A stretch of 36,510 nucleotides of DNA from Fimenecus sp045632525. GTDB lineage: Bacteria; Bacillota; Clostridia; Oscillospirales; Acutalibacteraceae. A program made the translations under genes and the position numbers. The stretch lies in assembly GCA_045632525.1 (NCBI GenBank), contig JAZQWV010000035.1:1-36510 (forward strand), written 5' to 3'. Each line of letters begins with the position of its first letter. Position 1 is the first letter of the stretch. Under the pieces are notes generated by a model. The model worked only from the letters and a program-made list of their open reading frames with translations. It was not told the origin of the DNA and made no database searches. Of the stretch, positions 7,952 through 16,700 are shown piece after piece.

Positions 7952-8923
7952 ATGGCTAAGGTAAAAAGTATAATTGGTTGTGAAATAACAACTAATGAAA
8001 TTAGAGCTGTTGAACTCACAAAGGACAACGGTGTTTATAAAATTCTTGCAATGGGATATATGCCTTTGGAAGAGGGCATTGTAGAAGAAGGCTTTATAAG
8101 AGATGCTGACCGTTTTAACACAGCAATCACACAGTTAATTTCATCTGGAAATTTCCAGACCTCTGATGTTACAATTGCGGTTAATAATGAAAATATCCTT
8201 ATGAGATATGCATCTTTCCCCAAAGTAGATAGTGATAAACTTCGCAATATGGTTCTTTTGCAAGCTCAAGAGTTTATTCCTATTCCTATTCAAGAAATGG
8301 AAGTCGACTATGTTGTTGCAGGCGAGACCAAAGATGATGACGACGTTCCACAGACAAATGTTATGCTTATAGCTGCAAGAAGACAAATGCTTGAAGGTTA
8401 TATCAATATTTTCACAGCATCAAAGTTTCAGATTCAGGATATTGATTCATCACTTCTTGCATATTGCCGTGGTATCAATGAAATCTGTGAGGGTGCGAAA
8501 TATGGTATTGTTAATCTTACAGACGATGTTTTGAATTATATTGTTGTTCATGGTAACGAGATTTCAATGGTTCGTTCAATAACAATTCCAGAAAAGATGC
8601 GTAAAGCAGTTTCTTCAATTTTTAAAAACTCACGAGACGAGTCATATAGTGAAGAAGATTTAGAGTCAGTTATTTCTTTCCTTATGCAAGAAACATCTTC
8701 GACCATCAGTTATTATTCAATGCAGAATAATATTCCAATGGATAAGATTTATCTTATTGTGAATTCTACAGCTACTCCAAAGATTTTGGCAAGCTTGCAA
8801 GAAAATATTTATGTACCAATGGAAACTCCACAGTTCTATCCATCGCTTCAATCAGCGAGTGTAACACCATTGAGTGAGTATGCAAGCTGTATTGGAGTTG
8901 CAATGTCAGGTTTGGAGGGATAA
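7952..8923 (+). CDS. pilM: Actin-like pilus assembly ATPase PilM
   Basis: The 323-residue cytoplasmic protein has the PilM actin-like fold pattern: IIGCEITTNEIRAVEL at the start (phosphate 1 loop), then DVTIAVNNENILMRY, the family LRNMVLLQAQEFIPIPIQEMEVDY stretch and IVNLTDDVLNYIVV. PilM binds the N-terminal tail of PilN and with PilN/PilO forms the alignment complex linking ATPases to the outer parts. Length is slightly shorter than Gram-negative PilM (about 350). An AGGAGAATG ribosome site precedes the ATG. Its end carries the ribosome site of pilN. Confidence 0.9.
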   Translation: MAKVKSIIGCEITTNEIRAVELTKDNGVYKILAMGYMPLEEGIVEEGFIRDADRFNTAITQLISSGNFQTSDVTIAVNNENILMRYASFPKVDSDKLRNMVLLQAQEFIPIPIQEMEVDYVVAGETKDDDDVPQTNVMLIAARRQMLEGYINIFTASKFQIQDIDSSLLAYCRGINEICEGAKYGIVNLTDDVLNYIVVHGNEISMVRSITIPEKMRKAVSSIFKNSRDESYSEEDLESVISFLMQETSSTISYYSMQNNIPMDKIYLIVNSTATPKILASLQENIYVPMETPQFYPSLQSASVTPLSEYASCIGVAMSGLEG

Positions 8924-8926
8924 GTT

Positions 8927-9646
8927 TTGTTTAAGGTTAGTTTGTTACCAGCAAGTTATCGAAAATTACTTGATGGCAAAAAGAAAAAGGATATTATTTT
9001 AAAAATCGCTTTAATCGCTTTGTTCTGTATGTTGCTCATTTATGTTGGCTTTTTCACAAGAACATTAATTTTAAAAGGGCATTTAAAAGATGTTAATAGA
9101 CAGAACTCTGTGATTACAGATGAAATTAATCAGTTACAGCAATACAAGGCTGTTTATGATGACCTTGTGCTTGCTCAAAACAGATTAGAAACTATTAAGT
9201 CAAAAAATCCAAGCGCAGTGAAATTTATGGCTTTAATTCAGGCAAATCGCCCAGAATACATAAAGATTAAAGCAATTTCTTTAAGTGATTGGCAAAACAA
9301 TCCGGTTTGTGTTATCGAAGGAGACCTTTCAGCGGCACAAAAAATCCGCGATGCAGTTGACCACCTTCGTACTTATGAAGAATTTTTGAAAACTAATGAA
9401 GCGTTTGCAGATGTTGTTACAGAAGTAAAAGTTTTGAACGATATGCCGATTATAAACAATGTGGGAGATGGAGAAACATATTCTTTCAGAATATTTATTT
9501 CTCTTGGTGGATCAATTGCTATGGATGAATCTGGCAATTTAATTACAACAACCACAACAACCACAACAACTACAACAACTACTACAACTACTACAACAGC
9601 ACCTGCAGAGACACAGTCAACTGAGTCAACATCAGTAGCAGAATAA
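8927..9646 (+). CDS. pilN: Pilus alignment protein PilN with a polythreonine tail
   Basis: The 239-residue single-pass protein begins FKVSLLPASYRK, the short cytoplasmic PilM-binding motif of PilN (family consensus INLLP). A membrane helix follows at about 24-46, then a coiled coil (about 52-90) and a compact outer domain (about 95-200). The C-terminus is unusual: 18 consecutive threonines (207-224) and a Ser/Thr/Glu tail, resembling glycosylated or wall-spanning linkers rather than a normal PilN end. The start is TTG at 8927, only 3 bp after the pilM stop, supported by GGAGGG at 8914-8919. It should pair with PilO. Confidence 0.85.
   Translation: MFKVSLLPASYRKLLDGKKKKDIILKIALIALFCMLLIYVGFFTRTLILKGHLKDVNRQNSVITDEINQLQQYKAVYDDLVLAQNRLETIKSKNPSAVKFMALIQANRPEYIKIKAISLSDWQNNPVCVIEGDLSAAQKIRDAVDHLRTYEEFLKTNEAFADVVTEVKVLNDMPIINNVGDGETYSFRIFISLGGSIAMDESGNLITTTTTTTTTTTTTTTTTTAPAETQSTESTSVAE
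9545..9598 (+). repeat. ACN trinucleotide tract coding 18 threonines
   Basis: Eighteen ACA/ACC/ACT codons in a row form a low-complexity trinucleotide tract at the end of pilN. Slippage here would change tail length in frame. Confidence 0.95.
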
Positions 9647-9661
9647 GAGGAGGATTGAAAA

Positions 9662-10213
9662 ATGAATACAAATATTAATCTTTCTCAAATTAAAGGAAAA
9701 ATTAACGGCAATGTTATTATAACTATTGTATTAATTTTGTTGGCTTTTGTTCTTGGATATACATGTTGGTATACTTTTGAGCAAGGCGAAAAATTACAGA
9801 ACACTATTTATACTAGTGTTGAACAATATGAAAATAATAGACTCTTATTGAAAAATCTTAAAAACCTTAAAGCAAATTCAGATTATTACGCAGCACAAAA
9901 AGAAAAATATGACGAAGTTATTGCTGATGCTGATACATACAACACAGTTGATTATTATGTAGAACTCTCAGAACTTTGTGATAAATACGAATTGACAATT
10001 AAAGAAATTACAGTTGGTGAATTAGTTCCAATGGGTAATGTAAAATCAGCAACATCAACAATTACAGTTGAAGGCGATGAAATTAATGTTAAACAGATGG
10101 CTGAATTTATCGTTTCACAACAAGAAATCGCACGAATTGATTCAATTGCAATGACAGAACAAGCAGACGGAAGTGTTGTTGCTTCATTTGTAATTGTTAA
10201 CTTTACAAAATAA
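9662..10213 (+). CDS. pilO: Pilus alignment protein PilO
   Basis: The 183-residue protein has a short cytoplasmic start, a membrane helix at about 18-37, a coiled coil (about 40-80) and a small ferredoxin-like outer domain with the strand pattern ITVEGDEINVKQMAEFIVSQQEIARIDSI. That is the PilO/PilN type of layout. PilO dimerises with PilN and contacts PilP. Family identity comes from size, topology and place between pilN and pilB rather than from invariant residues. An AGAGGAGG ribosome site lies just before the ATG. Confidence 0.85.
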   Translation: MNTNINLSQIKGKINGNVIITIVLILLAFVLGYTCWYTFEQGEKLQNTIYTSVEQYENNRLLLKNLKNLKANSDYYAAQKEKYDEVIADADTYNTVDYYVELSELCDKYELTIKEITVGELVPMGNVKSATSTITVEGDEINVKQMAEFIVSQQEIARIDSIAMTEQADGSVVASFVIVNFTK

Positions 10214-10251
10214 TAACTAGCAAAATTCCAAACAGAAAGACAGGTTTTTTT

Positions 10252-11934
10252 ATGGGCGACATTATAATCCCCGGCAGCATTTGTGCAAGACTTATAGATG
10301 CCGGCATAATAAATGAAAACCAACTCAAAGAGGCTCTGGATATTCAAAAAACCAGCAAACAACTTATCGGTACAATTCTCACTCAGTTGGGATATTGTAC
10401 GGAAGAGGATATTGCAAAGACTCTTGCTAAAAAGACAGGATATAAATTTGTCTCAATTGACGAAGTTGGTGTGAATATAGCAGTAGCAAACCTTATTACA
10501 CCAGAATTTGCTCTCAGAAACAATGCTCTTCCTCTTTATGAAGAAGAAGGCGTTGTATATGTTGCAATGCAAAATCCAAATGATATTCTCTTGGTTGATA
10601 ACTTGAGAATGATTACAGGATGTGAGATTTGTCCTGTTGTTGCAGCAGATATGGAGCTTGCTGTTGCAATTGAAAACTTTGCTAATATGAATAGTGGCGT
10701 GGAAGACTATGACGAAAGCGCAGAAGAAGTTGCTGCTGAATCTGAACAACTCGACATTGATGACAAGCCAACTGTCCAACTCGTTAACCAGATTATTAAT
10801 AACGCGATTAAAGCAGGCGCGTCTGATATTCATATTGAAGCGCTCGAAAAATATATGAGAGTTCGTTTCAGAATTGATGGTGTTTTGCAGGAAATCATGC
10901 AAAACCCAATCAAAATGTACGCAGGCGTTATTTCAAGAATTAAGGTTATCGGTGGTATGGATATCGCTGAACGCCGTATTCCTCAAGACGGTCGTGCAAC
11001 AGTTAAATTTGAAGATAAAACGATGGACGTTCGTATTGCGTCAATGCCAACAGTTTATGGCGAAAAAGTCGTAATGCGTCTTTTGGAAAGAAACAGTTCA
11101 AAAGCAGTTACAATTAAAGACATTAAGTTCAGTCCACGTCAGTTTGATAGATTTAATCATGCTATTCACTTGCCTTATGGTTTCGTTCTTGTTACAGGAC
11201 CTACAGGTAGTGGTAAATCAACAACTCTTTATGCAACTTTGGCAGAAATCAGCACTATTGAAAAGAATGTTATTACACTTGAAGACCCTGTTGAACGCCG
11301 AATGGCTGGTATCAACCAGGTTCAGATGAATAACCGTGCAGGTATGACATTCGCAGCAGCTCTTCGTTCAGTTCTCCGTTCTGACCCTGATATTGTCATG
11401 GTCGGTGAAATTCGTGATAGTGAAACTGCAAAAATTGCCGTTGAAGCTGCCCTTACAGGACACTTGGTTCTTTCAACACTCCATACAAATGACGCACCTG
11501 GTGCTGTTACTCGTCTTGATGAAATGGGTGTTGAACCATTCCTTACAGCGTCATCATTGGTTGGCGTTCTTGCACAGCGTCTTGTTAGAAAACTCTGTCC
11601 AAAATGTCGTGAAGAATATGAAATCTCACATACAGACCTTAAAAAGATTGTTCCTGACCTTGAAACTTATGGTTACAATCAACCTTCATATAAGCTTTAT
11701 AAAGCAAAAGGTTGCTTGACTTGTAATAACACAGGTTATAAGGGGCGAGAAGCTGTATTTGAGTTCCTTACAGTTACAGAAGAAATGAAACGTCTCATTC
11801 TTGATAGGGCTACAATCACAGAAGTTCGTGAACTTGCAGTTTCACAAGAAATGAGAACCCTTAAAGACGAAGGTCTTTATAAGATGATGGAGGGAACAAC
11901 CTCTCTCGAAGAAGTTTTACGTGTTATCGTATAA
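10252..11934 (+). CDS. pilB: Type IV pilus assembly ATPase PilB (GspE family)
   Basis: The 560-residue assembly ATPase starts with an MshEN-like domain (about 8-60: ARLIDAGIINENQLKEALD, then GTILTQLGYCTEEDI), a fold that binds cyclic-di-GMP in MshE and some PilB proteins. The core has SDIHIEA, Walker A GPTGSGKST (about 316-324), LEDPVE, DPDIVMVGEIRD and HLVLSTLHTNDA. The GspE/PilB zinc-binding pair of CxxC motifs (CPKC near 448, CLTC near 488) follows. It drives pilin polymerisation on PilC. The ribosome site (AAAGACAGG) is weaker than those of its neighbours. It follows pilO and precedes the minor prepilin genes. Confidence 0.95.
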   Translation: MGDIIIPGSICARLIDAGIINENQLKEALDIQKTSKQLIGTILTQLGYCTEEDIAKTLAKKTGYKFVSIDEVGVNIAVANLITPEFALRNNALPLYEEEGVVYVAMQNPNDILLVDNLRMITGCEICPVVAADMELAVAIENFANMNSGVEDYDESAEEVAAESEQLDIDDKPTVQLVNQIINNAIKAGASDIHIEALEKYMRVRFRIDGVLQEIMQNPIKMYAGVISRIKVIGGMDIAERRIPQDGRATVKFEDKTMDVRIASMPTVYGEKVVMRLLERNSSKAVTIKDIKFSPRQFDRFNHAIHLPYGFVLVTGPTGSGKSTTLYATLAEISTIEKNVITLEDPVERRMAGINQVQMNNRAGMTFAAALRSVLRSDPDIVMVGEIRDSETAKIAVEAALTGHLVLSTLHTNDAPGAVTRLDEMGVEPFLTASSLVGVLAQRLVRKLCPKCREEYEISHTDLKKIVPDLETYGYNQPSYKLYKAKGCLTCNNTGYKGREAVFEFLTVTEEMKRLILDRATITEVRELAVSQEMRTLKDEGLYKMMEGTTSLEEVLRVIV

Positions 11935-11979
11935 TTATATATTGTTTTTACGATACCATTTTAGAAAGGAGCAGACAAA

Positions 11980-13740
11980 ATGAAAAAATACCTTAAAAAT
12001 AATGAAGGTATGGCTTTGCCCATGGTGCTTATCATTATGGCAATATTAATGACCTTTGCAACCAGTTTGGCTTTGTTTGCTTATGATTCATTATTGTCAG
12101 TAAAATGGATGAGCAATGATAAAAAGGCATATTATTTATCACGAGCAGGTATCGAAGCTGCTTCTTATGCTTATCAGGTTGCAAGCACCGGTAGTACAGA
12201 TTATCGAGATATATCAAATCTTGACTCATTGGATGCAATTTCAAAGGTTGTGGCTGCTGCCAAAGCAGGTGCTCCTATTACAACTGATACGGGGGAAGAA
12301 AGTGCACCGGTTAAATCAAACACAATATATGCGTATTACACAACGGATGACCAAGAGGGAAATCGTTTTTCAGGCATTCAATTTAAGACAAGTGGCAACT
12401 TGAATGATGATTATTGTATAGGTTCTTTCGTTGTTGAAATAGGTAAAGGTATTGACTTAAGACAATATAGCGCACCTGGAGAAGAGTCTTATGAACAATC
12501 AACACTTGATGTTGTAACATTCCGATGCACAGCAAGTTGTGGTGATGACAGTAATAGAAGAAACAGAACGACTTATGCTTATATTTCTGAAACAGAAAGT
12601 GCAAGTCGTAAACAGTTGTATGATGACTATGGTGTTTTGAAACCAGAATCTTTTGTTCAAGAGCCAGAAGTAACAATTAACGTTAATACTGGTCAAACAA
12701 GCTATCCAACTGATGACAACAGATTTATAATTGGTTTCATTAATAATATAAATAACTTTTTTAAAGGTATATTCAAACAAATTCTCATAGATGTTTTAGG
12801 TGGACCAACAAAAACTGTACAGCCATATTCGTTTGCACATAGTGGTAGTTTGATTCTTGATACTCCACTCAAGGCGAAGACGATTAAAGCTCCAGGAACA
12901 GTTATTGAAAAGAATGACAATGTAGTTGACCATTTATATGTTGTGGAAACATCAGAAAATCTTTTTATAAAGACCGGTATTGATGCTTCAGCGGAAAAAA
13001 CGGGATTTACAATGATTGGTCTTTATGGTGACCAGATTGTAGTTGATGGTGACATCACAATGGAAGTTTACATAACCAACCCAGACGCGCTTCTTGCTGA
13101 CAACCCATTTACAATTATGGCTGCTCAAACTCGTTTCCGCATAGGTACAGTTATTATTGGTAACGCAACTGAAAGTGCAAAACAAATAGACCCTATTGGT
13201 GGAATTAAATACATGGTTGACGATAAAAGTGTAACAGCAGATAGCGTTAATAAGATTTTCTTTAATGGTAATGTTAATTTGAAAATTTATACTCAAGGTG
13301 CAACAACACAGACTTACCGTGTGTTCAGTGCTGGTGATATTGCTTATTTTTATGGTAACTTTACAACAGCAGAAGGTGAGACAGATACTCAAGAAGGTGG
13401 CTCAAAAGGTATTGACCTTCTTAAGTTCTTTATTGATGCATCTTTGGCAGATTTAGAAGGATTTAAACAAAATGATGCAACAAAGAGAAAACTTGAACAA
13501 GTTAAGAAGTTATATTATGCATCTGATAACACAACTTACGAACCATATGTAACAGCTGATGGTAAAACAGTTCTCATGAGAAAGATTATCGTCGAAGAAA
13601 AGACAGATGGTTATTATGTTGATGGTTCAAAATCTAACATAAAAGAAATAATTCAACCAAGTGAGGGTGCAGGTGCAAAGCTTACGTGGGGCAGACCACG
13701 ACACGGTGACGTTTGGAATAATTTTGAAAAGGTGAGCTAA
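11980..13740 (+). CDS. PilX/GspK-like minor prepilin without Glu5
   Basis: The 586-residue protein starts with a short leader and a class III-type cleavage site (NNEG then MALPMVLIIMAILMTF), followed by a hydrophobic helix and KKAYYLSRAGIEAASYAY. This is the PilX/GspK pattern, in which the YLSRAGIE-like helix is conserved. Position +5 of the mature protein is Met, not Glu. Lack of Glu5 is typical of tip pilins such as GspK, which cap the fibre. The remainder is a large beta-rich domain with no motif I recognise. It would be cut by the prepilin peptidase encoded at 23366. An AAAGGAG ribosome site supports the start, and it is co-transcribed with the two following prepilins. Confidence 0.8.
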   Translation: MKKYLKNNEGMALPMVLIIMAILMTFATSLALFAYDSLLSVKWMSNDKKAYYLSRAGIEAASYAYQVASTGSTDYRDISNLDSLDAISKVVAAAKAGAPITTDTGEESAPVKSNTIYAYYTTDDQEGNRFSGIQFKTSGNLNDDYCIGSFVVEIGKGIDLRQYSAPGEESYEQSTLDVVTFRCTASCGDDSNRRNRTTYAYISETESASRKQLYDDYGVLKPESFVQEPEVTINVNTGQTSYPTDDNRFIIGFINNINNFFKGIFKQILIDVLGGPTKTVQPYSFAHSGSLILDTPLKAKTIKAPGTVIEKNDNVVDHLYVVETSENLFIKTGIDASAEKTGFTMIGLYGDQIVVDGDITMEVYITNPDALLADNPFTIMAAQTRFRIGTVIIGNATESAKQIDPIGGIKYMVDDKSVTADSVNKIFFNGNVNLKIYTQGATTQTYRVFSAGDIAYFYGNFTTAEGETDTQEGGSKGIDLLKFFIDASLADLEGFKQNDATKRKLEQVKKLYYASDNTTYEPYVTADGKTVLMRKIIVEEKTDGYYVDGSKSNIKEIIQPSEGAGAKLTWGRPRHGDVWNNFEKVS

Positions 13741-13741
13741 T

Positions 13742-16700
13742 ATGTTGAAAAAATATATCAATATAATAAAGCAGAAAAAAGGTATGAGCCTTGTTGAAGT
13801 AATGACAGCTATGACTATCTTAACTTTGATGATTTTCTGCTTTGCTCCATTGTTTTTGTCTTATTTCAACAGTATAGATATTGCAGGTAAAAAACTTGAT
13901 GAGGTTTATTACGAAGCAGGAATTATGCAACGTGTAATCGGTAATATAAACAAGTCACAAACACAGGATAGCAACGGTTATATTACCCCGTTTCAGAACA
14001 TACCGTTGACATTGACAAGTAGCGATGGTGTATCAATTATAAAAACTGACTCATCAAAAGACACTAACGGTAATTTGGTTGTTGGTACTGTAACAGATGG
14101 TGGAAAAAGCATAGGAACAGGAGCAACAATCAAGACAAAAGCAGCTGATTCGGAAGGACAACTTACAGATATTTCCGGCGGACTTTTATTGTCTAACCCT
14201 AACAATATGGACGATAGTTTGATGACTTTCTATGCAAATAGTATTGATGCGGGATTTTATTGTTATCCTAATTCAATTACAGATGACTTCATTAAGAAAG
14301 ATATTATCGTTATTGCAAAAGGTATGGCAGCTTCTTGCTCTGGATTTGAAGTGTTTGTAAACGTTGACCAGACAACAGTTAGCAAGAATGCTGATTTATA
14401 TGAAGGTTATAACGCAAAATATGGTGGTAAATTAAAAGGCGACAAAGATGGCAACAAGTCAATAACAGAAGGTGTGTCTTGGAGTATTGAACCACTTGAG
14501 GGCGTTAGTGATGCGTTTGTTTTGACTGTTTATGGTGGTAAAGGTATTTCTTTTGAAACTTCACCATTAATAATTAAATATGGTACAGAAACAAAAGCTG
14601 TTGAAGTTGATGCACCAATGATGATTATGGTTGGTGAGGCGAATAAAAACGGTGAATATAATTATTATGTTTCCCGTGGTGAAGTTGTTGACCCAGACGG
14701 CGATGGTACAGCAGATACTCTTGCTATTCTTCAAAGAACAATGAGAGGTGACACACCATTAACATCAGCTATGAATGATGTTGAGTGGGTTGACGAAGAA
14801 AGCGCTGACTCTTATACCGAGGGTAAAAAAATTGACGGTACAAAATATGGCTATTATGTAATGTGTGGTGACGAAGGTCAGGTGCGCCGTTTCTGGCGTA
14901 ATGCTGACGTATTGACAACTGACAGTAACGGTAACCAAACCGTAAAATATGGTAACTACTATTGGGGTGGCGACTATACATATTATACTGACTATAACTT
15001 GAATCGTTTTTCAGATGGTACATATATATATACAAAAGATGAAAACAATAACGCTTCATCAAGCAGAGTTTATAGCACGGATGTTTCATTCAAGTTTATT
15101 GCTATGCGACCTATGTACTGGTCAACAGGAACTGTACCAGCTGGTGGTATTTTTTCAACTGATGAAGCACCACATGAACAAAACAAATATAGAACTGGAT
15201 TTAACATGAGTTCAAAAAGATACAAGGCAGCTGGTGTGACTACTGGTACTGCTCATTTGAGAAATCTTTGTACAGTTTCGGCAACTTATGGTGAAGATGT
15301 TCAGTTCTATGCGAGTGATGGTTTGGCATATTCATATATTCCATATGACAAAACAAATTGGCTTGGTATCATAACCAAATCAGGTGACGATGGTGAAGAT
15401 GGAATGCCAACTTACAATGATATTATTAATTTCCAGGACAACGACGATAGCAGTGGCGATTATAATGGGCATCCAGTTAAAGGCTCTTACGCAGAGGGAT
15501 TAAAAATATTCTCTAATGAAGCTTGGGGATGGATGGACCCAGGCGACGGAACAAGTTCTTATTACAAAATTAATGGCCTTGTTGACGGAAGTGGAAATCC
15601 AACAGTTGATACAAAGTCATATCCGATAACACTTACATCGGTTGATGCTATCCGTATTAATGGTACAGGTGGTGTTTATGAGTCAGGTGTTACAGACACA
15701 GGTAAAAGCCATTATTTTACAAGTGGTGTTATTTCAGGTACTGACGCATCAGGTGACTCAACTGTAGGTACAAATCCAAATTCTTCAAGAACAACTGCAA
15801 CCAACTTAACATATCCAACATCTAACTATGTTTTGTATTGCGGTTATATACCAGCATATATGGATGCTTGGGGTGGCACATCAGGTGGTGCATCATATCC
15901 ATATACAATACAATTTGCTGGTGACAACGGACAATATGCAAAAGAATGGAAAACATCTTATGTTAGAAATATAACAAATTCTAATGTTGGTCGTGCAAGT
16001 AATAGACTTGCTTTGAGTGATAATGCAGAATACAACACAATTTGGCGTATTACAATGGGTATCGCACCGATTTATAATGGCGAGGATTCACTTGTATGGG
16101 ATAAAACCGCTCGTGGTTCTATAGTGTATCGCTATAAAACTGGTGCAACTAAAAAATGGTATCCAACAGTTCTTTATTATCCTTATACAAACCTTGAATA
16201 TGCTATTACAGGTAAATACTACGATATAACAACTTACAATAATAATAGAAGTGAAATCAACGATTTATTCCCAGGTGTTTCAGGTAGTTTAACAGTTGGT
16301 AGTCCAAAGCTTTTGACAAGTCCTGCAAACGACAGACAAAACTATACAACAAACGGTAAGGTAATTGACATTACAATTGCATATCTTTCACATCCATTGG
16401 CAATTTCAATTGCAGCTAACCCTACTGACCATACTGTTTTTGACTTGTCAAACAATAAAGAGGGTGGTCAGGTATTCTACTGGCATAACCGTCGTGAATC
16501 TATAACATTCCTTGATTCCGCAAGCACGGTTGTTCCAAATGGGGAGAATGATGTTCCAGTTTCATTGATGGTTGGTTATGTTCTTGGTGGTACTGCTTTC
16601 TATGGTGCAACAGATGATACCGCATCGGTTGACGTTACTTCAGTTATGAACAATGGTATTGTCTTCTTAAGAGCTGGTAATAGTGAAATATATATGCAAG

